From Phenylobacterium sp. RIFCSPHIGHO2_01_FULL_69_31 (GTDB taxonomy: Bacteria > Pseudomonadota > Alphaproteobacteria > Caulobacterales > Caulobacteraceae): a stretch of DNA of 64,000 nucleotides. The stretch covers positions 75,227-139,226 of the forward strand of contig NZ_MHXN01000031.1 of assembly GCF_001824475.1 (NCBI RefSeq), in the 5' to 3' direction. Position numbers and translations under genes: made by a program. Shown piece after piece: positions 53,189 to 61,317 of this stretch; positions within the stretch are counted from its first letter, which is position 1, and the number at the start of each line of letters is the position of its first letter. The notes beneath the pieces were generated by a model that was not told the origin of the DNA, did no database searches, and worked only from the letters and a program-made list of their open reading frames with translations.

Positions 53189-53947
53189 ATGGAAATCAAG
53201 GACAGCGTCGCCCTGGTCACGGGCGGCAATCGCGGGATCGGCGAGGCGTTCGTACGCGCCTTTCTCGCCGCCGGCGCACGGAAGGTCTATGTCGGCGCCC
53301 GCGATCCGGCCAACGCACGGCATCTCGTGGACGAGGATCCGGCTCGGGTGGTGGCGATCCCGCTCGACGTCAGCAAGCCCCACCAGATCGAGGCCGCCGC
53401 GGCGCAATGCCAGGACGTCAGCATCCTGGTGAACAACGCCGGCCAGTTCTCCATGCAGACGCTTCTGAAGGCGCCGGACCTGTCCGCCGCGCGGGCGGAG
53501 ATGGAGACCAACTACTTCGGCCCCCTGGCCATGTGCCGGGCGTTCGCGCCGATCCTGGCCAGGCACAAGGAGAGCGCCATCGCTAACGTCCTGTCGGCTG
53601 GCGGGATCGTGGCCGTGCCCGGGATGGGCGGCTACAGCCCCTCCAAGTTCGCCGGCCGGGCCATGTCCACCTGCCTGCGGGCGGAACTTGCGCCGCAGAA
53701 CACCTCGGTGACCGCCCTGATCGTCGGCTCCGTCGACACCCGCATGGCCAGCCACGTCGAGGGCTTCAAGGAGACGCCGGCGACGATCGCCGAGGCGGGC
53801 CTGAAGGCGATCCGCAAGGGCGCCGACGAGGTGGATACCGACTTCATGGCCGTGGACGTGCGCGCCAACCTGGCGCGCGATCCCAAGGGCTTCGAACTGC
53901 AGATGCGCCGCTCGCTGTCGGGCGAGCGCGTGACGACCGGCCGCTGA
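53189..53947 (+). CDS. Short-chain dehydrogenase/reductase (SDR1)
   Basis: A 252-aa classical SDR. The NAD(P) motif is LVTGGNRGIGEAF, with NNAG at about residue 90 and the catalytic Ser/Tyr/Lys in SAGGIVAVPGMGGYSPSKFA. Arg in ARDP at the end of beta-2 suggests NADP preference. It is 18 bp after the oxygenase gene, so it probably oxidises or reduces a cleavage product. Confidence 0.93.
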   Translation: MEIKDSVALVTGGNRGIGEAFVRAFLAAGARKVYVGARDPANARHLVDEDPARVVAIPLDVSKPHQIEAAAAQCQDVSILVNNAGQFSMQTLLKAPDLSAARAEMETNYFGPLAMCRAFAPILARHKESAIANVLSAGGIVAVPGMGGYSPSKFAGRAMSTCLRAELAPQNTSVTALIVGSVDTRMASHVEGFKETPATIAEAGLKAIRKGADEVDTDFMAVDVRANLARDPKGFELQMRRSLSGERVTTGR

Positions 53948-53960
53948 GGGAGCGCGCGAC

Positions 53961-54347
53961 ATGACCCCCCAGGACTACCTCGACTTCGCCGAGCGCTTCG
54001 TGGGCGCCATCCAGGCCGGCGACACGGCCGCCGTGCGCGCCTGCTACGCGCCGGACGCCAAGCTCTGGCACAACAGCGACGGGATCGAGCAGACGGTCGA
54101 CCAGAACATGAAGGTGCTGGACTGGTTCATCCGCACCCTCCCCGACCGCAACTACCGCGTCATCCGGCGGGAGCCGCTGCCCGACGGCTTCCTGCAGCAG
54201 CACGTGCTGGAGGCCACCCTGCCCGACGGGAAGAAATGGGCGATGGACGCCTGTGTGGTGGTCAAGATGAAGGACGGGGTGATCACACGGCTCGACGAAT
54301 ATCTGGACTCCGCCCGCTCGGCCGAGCTGCGGCCTTACGGGCGCTAG
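53961..54347 (+). CDS. NTF2-like (SnoaL-type) protein
   Basis: A 128-aa cone-shaped NTF2-fold protein, similar to ketosteroid isomerase and SnoaL families. LDFAERFVGAIQAGDTAAVRACYAPDAKLWHN is the opening and DACVVVKMKDGVITRLDEYLD the closing strand. The Asp/Glu and His pattern does not identify a reaction. It lies in the oxygenase-SDR1 unit (13-bp gap) and is convergent with LEH2. Confidence 0.85.
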   Translation: MTPQDYLDFAERFVGAIQAGDTAAVRACYAPDAKLWHNSDGIEQTVDQNMKVLDWFIRTLPDRNYRVIRREPLPDGFLQQHVLEATLPDGKKWAMDACVVVKMKDGVITRLDEYLDSARSAELRPYGR

Positions 54348-54354
54348 GTCCCGG

Positions 54355-54771
54355 TCAGCGCGTCTTCTGGTCGAAATCCTCGACCAGCCCCATCGCCTTC
54401 AGGAGGTGGGCGCGGTCGTAGTATTCGCGCCAGATCCGGATCTGTGGACCGTCGAACTCCAGCACGCCCACCACCGGCGCCGAGCCGGCCTTGCCGCGGA
54501 TCACGAACTCGTCCGTGCGCTCCATGTAGAGCACCCCGTCGATGACGCCCATGTGGTGGATGTTGAGGGTGATCTGCTCCAGCCCGTCGCCCAGACCCGA
54601 CGCGCGCTTGTAGATCGCTTCACGCCCCACGATCGGCTCGACCATCATCGAATGCAGGATGCCGTCGGGCGTGAACATGTCGGCGACCTTGCGCCAGTCG
54701 AGCGCGCGCCACGCCTCGGCCATCTCGCGCCCGACCGCGATCTTCTGCTCGTCCGTCAGCGCTGTGGCCAT
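54355..54771 (-). CDS. Cytosolic limonene-1,2-epoxide hydrolase-like protein (LEH2)
   Basis: A 138-aa paralog of LEH1 without a signal peptide. R85 and D87 in YMERTDEF and D119 in WREYYD match the LEH triad, while the Tyr-x-Asn pair reads HSMMVEP. The start is MATALTDEQKIAVGREM, and upstream in-frame codons lack similarity. Divergent from the TonB receptor with 387 bp between. Confidence 0.83.
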   Translation of the reverse strand: MATALTDEQKIAVGREMAEAWRALDWRKVADMFTPDGILHSMMVEPIVGREAIYKRASGLGDGLEQITLNIHHMGVIDGVLYMERTDEFVIRGKAGSAPVVGVLEFDGPQIRIWREYYDRAHLLKAMGLVEDFDQKTR

Positions 54772-54807
54772 CTCTCCGCTCTCCCTCGGGGTGGTTCCGA
54801 AAATCAA

Positions 54808-54817
54808 CTTGCATAAC
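54808..54817 (+). promoter_or_regulatory. Conserved 10-bp cluster motif, copy 2
   Basis: CTTGCATAAC, 37 bp upstream of LEH2 on the opposite strand. Identical to the copy at 55011-55020 in the other orientation. Confidence 0.55.
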
Positions 54818-54894
54818 GGTACGGACTATTGGCAAGCTCTTTTTCGAGAGTCGCCACCGGCCCAGGCGAGGGGGTGACTTGCTTGACGAGATGT

Positions 54895-54914
54895 AAGCGC
54901 TTCCCGGAGCGCTT
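54895..54914. promoter_or_regulatory. Inverted repeat, possible operator
   Basis: AAGCGCT and AGCGCTT are perfect complements separated by six bases (TCCCGG). It lies between the two cluster motifs, so it could be an operator for the receptor gene. Confidence 0.4.
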
Positions 54915-55010
54915 GCCCAGATAGGAATAAGAGAAGTCGGGAGGGCTTGATCGGGGAGATCCAGGCGCGCTGACGTCGGCGACCCGCCTCCGGGCGGCCG
55001 CCTAGATGAC

Positions 55011-55020
55011 GTTATGCAAG
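55011..55020 (-). promoter_or_regulatory. Conserved 10-bp cluster motif, copy 3
   Basis: GTTATGCAAG on plus is CTTGCATAAC on minus, 139 bp before the TonB receptor start. Confidence 0.55.
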
Positions 55021-55158
55021 CCGGCCGCAGCCTCGGCGCCGTGGCCAGACGCTCTGCCCGCCTCGCCCCACCCTTCCAAACGGACGTCCTCCGCCTCGCG
55101 CGGACAACACAACGGGGGATCTCGGCGCTCGAACGCCGCGGCCCGGGGGAGAAATGCC

Positions 55159-57429
55159 ATGAAGCTGCAGCACACCACATCCGTGATCGCCCTTCTGACG
55201 GGCCTGGGGCTCGCCGCCCCCGTTATGGCCGCGGAGCCGGGCAACCAGCTCGAAGAGCTGATTGTCACCGCCCAGAAGCGTGAGGAGAACGTCCAGACCG
55301 CGCCGCTGGCGATCACGGCCATTACGGGCGCCAACCTCGCCAAGGACCGCGTCCTGACGCTCGAGGATCTGGCGCACAACATGACCGGCATTTCGTTCAC
55401 CGCGAACTCGCCGCAGTCGAACGAGATCAACATCCGCGGCGTCGTGAACACGCGCCTGAGCTCGCCCACCGCCGACCAGTCGGTGGCGACCTTCGTGGAC
55501 GACGTCTACGTCAGCCGTTCGGGCAACCTGAACTCGGCCTTCTACGATGTGGCCCGGGTCGAGGTGGTGCGCGGGCCCCAGGGCGTGCTGCTGGGCAAGA
55601 ACGTCGCCGGCGGCGCGGTCAACATCATCTCGAACGCGCCCAGCTTCGAGGCCTCGGGACGGATGACCGTCACGCTCGGCAACTACGACCTGAAGCAGAC
55701 CAACGGCTACATCACCGGCCCGATCACGGAGAGCTTGGCGGGCCGCGTCTCGTTCCAGACCATCAACCGCGGCGGCTACTACAAGGACATCCTGCACAAC
55801 GTCGAGCTGGAGAACCTGGATTCGACGCAGGCGCGCATCCAGCTGGCCTATGCGCCGGAGGGTTCCGACCTGCGCGCCAGCATCAACGTCGATTACGCCA
55901 AGGACAGCAACGACGGCGTCCACCGCGTAGGCCTGAAGAGCAAGACCCTGCCGGCCAGCTTCACGCCGTGGTCCGGCACCCGCGCCCTGATCGCCGCGCT
56001 CCGCCCGGGCGGCCTCAGCCGCAAGGAAAGCCTGCCGATCTGGCCGCTGTTCAAGGGCGACACGGCGCCGACGCCGCAGGGCGCGCGGCACGAGACCTAC
56101 GACATCATCATCAAGGTCGAGAAGGACGTGGCCGAGAACGTCCGGCTGTCCAGCATCAGCGGCTACCGGCACAACCACTCGTTCACGCTGTACGACCAGA
56201 CGGGCCTCGGCCCGGCCAACGGCTTCAACGTGGCCGCCCCCCTGCTCTTCGCCGAACCGGTGAACTTCATCGAGGGGATGAACCAGGTCTCGCAGGAGCT
56301 GCGGCTGGCCTCGACCAACACCGAGAGCCGCTTCGACTGGATCGTCGGCGCCTACTACCAGAAGACTAACGTCCACCAGTACAACCGCTACTGGGGTGAA
56401 TCGACGGTGCTGCCGACCCTCTCGGGCGAGAGCCACTGGGACGATCACGGCCACAACCGCGACATGGCGGTCTTCGCCCAGATCGGCTTCAAGATCACCG
56501 AGACCCTGAAGCTGGACGTCGGCGCCCGCTACACCAAGGACAAGAAGTACGGCTTCCAGCGCGGCATCATCGTCGCCACCGGGGACCGGCTGAACCCGAA
56601 CGACGCCGCGCCGCTGACGCCGCTGACCACCAACTTCGCCACGCCCTACGGCGACTCCTGGAAGGAGCTGACGCCGCAGGCGACCCTGCGCTGGACGCCC
56701 GACGAGCGGAACATGGCCTATGTGACCGTGTCGAAGGGCTTCAAGGGCGGCGGCTTCCAGAACAGCGCCTCGAACGCCTTCGCCGCCGCGACGCCCTACG
56801 ATCCGGAGACGGTCACCAACTACGAGGCCGGCTACAAGACCGAGATGTTCGACCGCCGGCTGCGCTGGAACACCGCGGTCTTCTACATGAAGTACAAGGA
56901 CCTGCAGGTTCAGCAGACCCTGGCCTCCTGCCTCTGCAACGTGATCAGCAACGCGCCGGGCGCCACCATCAAGGGCGTCGAGACCGACGTGCAGTTGGCC
57001 CCGACGCGGTGGCTGCGCGCCTGGGCGAGCGGCAGCTATGTGCACGCCGAGTACGACACCTTCATCTTCGCCGGGGTGAACAACTCGGGGAACCGGATGC
57101 AGCGCACGCCGCGCTGGCAGGGCGCGATCGGGGCCGAGGTCACCACCAGCGTCGGCTCCTGGGAGGACGCCCTGTCCGCCCGCCTGAGCTATCGCTACCA
57201 GGGCCGCATGCCCTGGGCGCCCGAGAACACCACCTGGGAAGACGGTTACGGCACGCTGGACGGCCGGGTGACCCTGACCCTGCCGGACAAGCCCTGGAGC
57301 GTCTCGGTCTACGGCAAGAACCTGGGCGATACGGTCTATCGGACCAACATCATCCCCTTCTTCCAGGAGGAGATGTCCTCGTTTGGCGCGCCCCGGACCT
57401 ACGGCATCGAGCTGTCCGCCGCGTTCTAG
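55159..57429 (+). CDS. TonB-dependent outer-membrane receptor
   Basis: A 756-aa receptor importing a large or hydrophobic substrate. From ATG 55159, after GGGGGAG, comes a signal peptide (MKLQHTTSVIALLTGLGLAA, cleavage after VMA), a TonB box-like segment (LEELIVTAQKREENVQ), the plug domain (INIRGVVNTR and VARVEVVRGPQGVLLGKN) and a 22-strand barrel ending in RTYGIELSAAF with terminal Phe. It opens the transcription unit with LEH3 and LEH4. Type resembles sphingomonad/caulobacterial receptors in catabolic clusters. Confidence 0.95.
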   Translation: MKLQHTTSVIALLTGLGLAAPVMAAEPGNQLEELIVTAQKREENVQTAPLAITAITGANLAKDRVLTLEDLAHNMTGISFTANSPQSNEINIRGVVNTRLSSPTADQSVATFVDDVYVSRSGNLNSAFYDVARVEVVRGPQGVLLGKNVAGGAVNIISNAPSFEASGRMTVTLGNYDLKQTNGYITGPITESLAGRVSFQTINRGGYYKDILHNVELENLDSTQARIQLAYAPEGSDLRASINVDYAKDSNDGVHRVGLKSKTLPASFTPWSGTRALIAALRPGGLSRKESLPIWPLFKGDTAPTPQGARHETYDIIIKVEKDVAENVRLSSISGYRHNHSFTLYDQTGLGPANGFNVAAPLLFAEPVNFIEGMNQVSQELRLASTNTESRFDWIVGAYYQKTNVHQYNRYWGESTVLPTLSGESHWDDHGHNRDMAVFAQIGFKITETLKLDVGARYTKDKKYGFQRGIIVATGDRLNPNDAAPLTPLTTNFATPYGDSWKELTPQATLRWTPDERNMAYVTVSKGFKGGGFQNSASNAFAAATPYDPETVTNYEAGYKTEMFDRRLRWNTAVFYMKYKDLQVQQTLASCLCNVISNAPGATIKGVETDVQLAPTRWLRAWASGSYVHAEYDTFIFAGVNNSGNRMQRTPRWQGAIGAEVTTSVGSWEDALSARLSYRYQGRMPWAPENTTWEDGYGTLDGRVTLTLPDKPWSVSVYGKNLGDTVYRTNIIPFFQEEMSSFGAPRTYGIELSAAF

Positions 57430-57487
57430 ATCCCGGCGCCGGGCGGTCTCCCCGCTCGGCGTCTCCTCTGCCAAGCCCGGAGTCCGG

Positions 57488-57919
57488 ATGAGCCGCCTCT
57501 ACGCCATCCTCCAGCAGGTCATCCACGCCTGGCAGGCCAAGGACATCGACCGGGTCCTGGGCTTCATGGCCGACGACATCGTCTGGCACTACGCCGTGGC
57601 CGTCATGCCGCCGGTGCGCGGCAAGGCGGCGGCGCGCAAGCTTTTGGAGCGCTTCCAGGCCGACATGCACCGGATCGAATGGCGCATCTTCGCCCATGCG
57701 GAGGCGGGCGATCGCCTGTTCGTCGAGGGTGTCGACGACTATCGCACGGCCGAGGGCCGCCGGGTCGCCACGCCCTATGCCGGGGTCCTGGACTTCCGTG
57801 GCGACCTGATCGCGGGCTGGCGCGACTACGTCGATCTCAGCGTGATGACCCAGCAGAAGGCGGGCGAGCCTTTGACCCGACAGGTGCTGGAGCTGCTGGA
57901 CCGCGAGGTGGCGCCATGA
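57488..57919 (+). CDS. Cytosolic LEH/NTF2-fold protein (LEH3)
   Basis: A 143-aa protein, start MSRLYAILQQVIHAWQAKDI. The LEH arginine is replaced by glycine (G81 in FVEGVDDY); D83 and D116 (GWRDYVD) remain. This argues against the LEH mechanism and toward a binding or isomerase role. ATGA overlap with LEH4. Confidence 0.82.
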   Translation: MSRLYAILQQVIHAWQAKDIDRVLGFMADDIVWHYAVAVMPPVRGKAAARKLLERFQADMHRIEWRIFAHAEAGDRLFVEGVDDYRTAEGRRVATPYAGVLDFRGDLIAGWRDYVDLSVMTQQKAGEPLTRQVLELLDREVAP

Positions 57920-58446
57920 GCGGGCCCACATCGCTGCCCCGACGCTCCGTGGTCGCCGCCGCCGGCGCCCTGATCGCCGCCCCCGCCCTCGCCAAGGAGA
58001 CCGCCGCCATGCCGCGCCTCTATCCCGTGCTGGAGGCGATCATCGCCGCCTGGAAGCGGCAGGACGTGGAGGGCGTCCTGGCCTGCGTCACCGACGACAT
58101 CGTCTGGCGCAACTCGTCCGGCTATGCGCCGGCGATCCGGGGCAAGGCGGCCATGCGCACCGCGCTGCACAACATGAAGGTGGCGATCGCACCGGGCAGC
58201 AACACCTGGCGGATCTTCGACTATGCCGAGTCCGACGACCGGCTGTTCATGGAGGGCGTCGACGAGTTCACGCTGACCACGGGGCAGCACGTCGCCATCC
58301 CCTACGCCGGCAGCCTGGAGTTCCGCGGGCTGCTGGTCAGCGAGTGGCGCGAGTACTTCGACGGCCGGATCAGCGCGGACATGAAGGCCGGCAAGCCGAT
58401 GACGCCAGAGGTCCGGGAGATGATCTCGCGGCCGGTGGCGAAGTAG
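57916..58446 (+). CDS. Exported LEH/NTF2-fold protein (LEH4), Tat-like signal
   Basis: A 176-aa paralog of LEH3. LPRRSVVAAAGALIAAPALA at the N-terminus is a twin-arginine-like signal. Arg is again replaced by Gly (G114 in FMEGVDEF), with D116 and D149 (WREYFD) kept. LEH3 and LEH4 repeat the cytosolic/exported pairing seen for LEH1 and LEH2. Convergent with the HxlR gene, 3-bp gap. Confidence 0.82.
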   Translation: MSGPTSLPRRSVVAAAGALIAAPALAKETAAMPRLYPVLEAIIAAWKRQDVEGVLACVTDDIVWRNSSGYAPAIRGKAAMRTALHNMKVAIAPGSNTWRIFDYAESDDRLFMEGVDEFTLTTGQHVAIPYAGSLEFRGLLVSEWREYFDGRISADMKAGKPMTPEVREMISRPVAK

Positions 58447-58449
58447 CGG

Positions 58450-59406
58450 TCAGGCGCCCGGGGGCGTCACGTCCTGCGCCGCAACCTCGGCGTGGCAGTG
58501 GTCGCAGGTGACCTTGCCCTCCAGGACGCGGCCGCAGGGACGGTGATGGGTAATGAGCGGTGGCCCTTTGCCCCCGTCCAGCCAGCGGTCTCCCCAGCGA
58601 TTGAGCTCGGCGATCAGCGGATAGAGGTCGCGGCCCTCGTCGGTCAGGCGATATTCCCAGCGGTCGGGCCGCTGTTGATAGAGCTCCTTGCGCAGCACCC
58701 CCAGATCCACCAGCCGGGAAAGCCTGTCCGCCAGGATATTCGGCGCCACGCCCAACGCCTGCTGGAAATCGTTGAACCGCCGCCGCCCGAGGAAGGCCGA
58801 GGCGATCACGTGGCTCGTCCAGCGGTCGCCCAGCACCTGGAAGGCGCGGTCCAGCATGGGGTTGCCCTGGTTCAGGCTGTCGGCCGGCACGATGGACCGG
58901 CGCTGGACCCGGGGCGGCGGCGAGGGTTCGAACCCCACGCCCGGCCCCTCCTCCACATAGACCTCGCGAGGCGTCACCAGCTCGCCGCAGCAACGACAGC
59001 GGAACTCCGGGGTGAACTCGTGGCCGCAGCTGTGGACCAGCCGATGGGCCGGGTTCGCCGGATCGTAGAACCAGCGCTTCTCCCAGCGGATGATCATCAG
59101 GGCCAGGCTGTAGAGGTCGAGACCCATGGGCGAGAGGTGGTACTCCTCGCGCACCGGCCGCTCCTGGTAGCGCACCTTCTCCAGTAGCCCGGCTTTCTGC
59201 AGCCGGCGCAGGCGGTCGATCAGCAGGCTGCGGGCCAGGCCGATGCGCCCCTGGAATTCGTCGAACCGCCGCACGCGCTGGAAGGCCAGGTAGAGGATCA
59301 TCAGCGTCCAGCGGTCGCCGAGAATGTTCAGGGCCCGAGTCGCGGAGTTGGCCTGGACGAGCTGGGTCGGAGCCGGCGGGACGTCGTTCGGTTGGGGATC
59401 GGCCAT
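58450..59406 (-). CDS. Double HxlR-domain regulator with Cys/His motifs
   Basis: A 318-aa fusion of two HxlR winged helices. Domain 1 (about 22-125): ATRALNILGDRWTLMILYLA; domain 2 (about 185-285): LDRAFQVLGDRWTSHVIASA. Each is followed by a Cys/His element, HSCGHEFTPEFRCRCCGELV and HRPCGRVLEGKVTCDHCHAE, suited to zinc binding. A single chain would act as the usual HxlR dimer. It is the only obvious regulator in the 49.9-64 kb cluster. Confidence 0.92.
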   Translation of the reverse strand: MADPQPNDVPPAPTQLVQANSATRALNILGDRWTLMILYLAFQRVRRFDEFQGRIGLARSLLIDRLRRLQKAGLLEKVRYQERPVREEYHLSPMGLDLYSLALMIIRWEKRWFYDPANPAHRLVHSCGHEFTPEFRCRCCGELVTPREVYVEEGPGVGFEPSPPPRVQRRSIVPADSLNQGNPMLDRAFQVLGDRWTSHVIASAFLGRRRFNDFQQALGVAPNILADRLSRLVDLGVLRKELYQQRPDRWEYRLTDEGRDLYPLIAELNRWGDRWLDGGKGPPLITHHRPCGRVLEGKVTCDHCHAEVAAQDVTPPGA

Positions 59407-59467
59407 ATCGCCTCGGGCTGCGCCTGCCGACCCTTCGAAAATGGCCGCCCCCTTGTCAAGGCGCGGC

Positions 59468-60385
59468 TCAGCCGGCGGCCTGCGCGTACTCCGCCGCCAG
59501 CTTGTCGATGATCGCGGCCAGCGGCTCGACGGCCTTCACCTGCCCGGCCCCGTGGCCGGCAGACCAGACGTCGCGCCAGCGCTTGGCCGCGTCCTCGGGA
59601 CGTCCAAGGTTGATCTCGGCCTTGGCCTTCAGGCCCTCGGCATCGTAGCCGGCGGCCAGCAGGCTGGCCTTCAGCCAGTTGGCCGGCATTCCGGTCAGGG
59701 CGGCGGAGGTGACGATGTCCTCAGCCGAGGCCTCCACCAGCATCTGCTTGTAGCCCGGGACGGCCAGGCTCTCCTCGCAGGCGATGAGGCGCGTTCCAAG
59801 GTAGGCGAGGTCGGCGCCCAGCATCTGCGCCGCGCGCACGGCCTGGCCGGAGCCGATGCCGCCGCCCAGCGCGATCGTACCCTCGAACCATTCGCGCACC
59901 GCCGGCGCGAAGGCGAAGCCCGAAATCGGACCGGTGTGACCGCCCGCGCCGGCCGCCACCAGGATCAGGCCGTCGACCCCGGTCGCGGCGGCCTTGTGGG
60001 CGAAGGTCAGCGAGTTCACGTCGGCATAGACGAGCCCGCCGTAGCCTTGGATCGCGTCGACGACCGCCGACGGGCTGCCGAGGGCGGTGATCACGATCGG
60101 GGGCCGGTGCTTCAGCACCAGCTCCAACTCCTCCTCCCACCGCGCGTAGGAGCGGTGGACCATGATGTTCATGGCCCAGGGCGGGGCATCGGCCGGCAGA
60201 GTGGAAGCGATGGTCGCCATCCAGGCGTCCAGTTCGTCCAGCGAGCGGGCGTTGTTGGCCGGGAACGAGCCGATGATCCCGGCCTTGCAGGCGGCCAGGA
60301 CCATGTCGACCCCGGAGACCAGGAACATCGGGGCGGCGATGGCCGGCAGGCGTAGGCGCTCAGCGATGTGGGCAGGCAGTGACAA
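59468..60385 (-). CDS. Nitronate monooxygenase-like FMN flavoprotein
   Basis: A 305-aa TIM-barrel flavoprotein of the NMO/FabK family. AIAAPMFLVSGVDMVLAACKAG is the FMN N-terminal motif; GLILVAAGAGGHTG carries the phosphate loop and the family His, and IALGGGIGSGQAVRAAQMLGA the second phosphate loop. The enzyme could oxidise nitronates or reduce an enoyl or enone substrate; the cluster context suggests the latter. Read together with DUF1295 (15-bp gap). Confidence 0.9.
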   Translation of the reverse strand: MSLPAHIAERLRLPAIAAPMFLVSGVDMVLAACKAGIIGSFPANNARSLDELDAWMATIASTLPADAPPWAMNIMVHRSYARWEEELELVLKHRPPIVITALGSPSAVVDAIQGYGGLVYADVNSLTFAHKAAATGVDGLILVAAGAGGHTGPISGFAFAPAVREWFEGTIALGGGIGSGQAVRAAQMLGADLAYLGTRLIACEESLAVPGYKQMLVEASAEDIVTSAALTGMPANWLKASLLAAGYDAEGLKAKAEINLGRPEDAAKRWRDVWSAGHGAGQVKAVEPLAAIIDKLAAEYAQAAG

Positions 60386-60400
60386 GGGCGTGACCTCGGA

Positions 60401-61210
60401 TCAGGCGGCTTCGGGCGGCTTCGGCGGCCAGGGGAAGAAGGGCGAGGTGCGCCGGATGTAGTCCTCATAGGCCGGCTTGCGGCGGCGCATGCGCCCCTCG
60501 ACTGTGGGCATGCCGCTCCAACGGGTCAGGGTGTAGACGAGGTAGAGGGGCCCGATCACGGCGAAGAGGCCCAAGGTCGTCTCCGCCGCCACCAGCCACA
60601 GGCCCCACCAGACGCAGGCGTCGCCGAAATAGTTGGGATGGCGCGTGTAGCGCCACAGGCCCCGGTCCATCACCTGGCCGGCGTTGGCGGGATCCTTCTT
60701 GAAACGCACGAGCTGCCAGTCGGCGAGGCTCTCAAAGATCAGGCCGAACACCGCCAGCACCACGCCCGCGATGCCGAGCGCGCCGAGTTGGGCAGGCTGG
60801 TCGGGGATCTGCCCCAGCTGCACCGGCAGGCAGACCAGCCACAGCAGCGGCATCTGCAGCATGAAGACCAGCCGGAAGGCCGCGTAGCCATAGCCCCAGC
60901 CCCGCTCGGCCTTGGCCTTGTCCAGCATGCGCACGTAGCGGCCGTCCGGCCCGTGGTCGCGCCAGCGCCACAGCATGTAGCCGCCGAGGCGGACCGCCCA
61001 GGCGACGCAAAGACCGGTGAGGATCATGCGCCGCGACGTGCCGCCGCCAGTCTGCAGGAAGGTGGAGATCGCCACCACGCCCATGCCCAGGCCCCAGAGG
61101 CTGTCCACCGGCGTCACATCCCGTTGGGCCACGCAGATCGCCCAGGCCAGGACGAACAGCCCCAGGATCACGACGGCGTTCACCGCCAGGACGATCACGA
61201 ATTCCGGCAT
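60401..61210 (-). CDS. DUF1295 membrane protein (steroid 5-alpha reductase-like)
   Basis: A 269-aa protein with about seven helices. The C-terminal signature MDRGLWRYTRHPNYFGDACVWWGLWL is diagnostic of DUF1295/steroid 5-alpha-reductase-like and isoprenylcysteine methyltransferase-type proteins (NADPH-binding R-HPNY). It may reduce an enone double bond in a hydrophobic substrate. Start MPEFVIVLAVNAVVIL; divergent from SDR2. Confidence 0.9.
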   Translation of the reverse strand: MPEFVIVLAVNAVVILGLFVLAWAICVAQRDVTPVDSLWGLGMGVVAISTFLQTGGGTSRRMILTGLCVAWAVRLGGYMLWRWRDHGPDGRYVRMLDKAKAERGWGYGYAAFRLVFMLQMPLLWLVCLPVQLGQIPDQPAQLGALGIAGVVLAVFGLIFESLADWQLVRFKKDPANAGQVMDRGLWRYTRHPNYFGDACVWWGLWLVAAETTLGLFAVIGPLYLVYTLTRWSGMPTVEGRMRRRKPAYEDYIRRTSPFFPWPPKPPEAA

Positions 61211-61260
61211 GCTACGCCCCCTGCTTCCACCCTCGATCAACGGGGCGGTTTGACAGTCTT

Positions 61261-61270
61261 TCTATGCAAG
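61261..61270 (-). promoter_or_regulatory. Conserved cluster motif, copy 4 (two changes)
   Basis: TCTATGCAAG on plus reads CTTGCATAGA on minus. It lies in the DUF1295-SDR2 divergent spacer; TTGACA at 61250-61255 next to it could be a -35 element for SDR2. Confidence 0.4.
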
Positions 61271-61317
61271 TTAAGGTCCGCCGACAAGGCGCGGCAAGCG
61301 GAAATCAGGGCGGAACG

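Larger units (their letters stand above)
54772..55158. other. 387-bp divergent regulatory spacer
   Basis: No gene is seen. It contains two exact copies of CTTGCATAAC facing each other (54808-54817 on plus; 55011-55020 on minus) and an inverted repeat at 54895-54914. It probably holds the promoters of LEH2 and the TonB receptor. Confidence 0.7.

Noticed and set aside
55006..55158. Upstream extension of the TonB receptor
   Set aside because: It would put 51 polar residues before the signal peptide; ATG 55159 with GGGGGAG is the natural start.
58918..58937. tRNA T-loop-like GGTTCGAACCC palindrome
   Set aside because: It lies within the HxlR gene (coding for VGFEPS) and no acceptor, D or anticodon arms fit around it.
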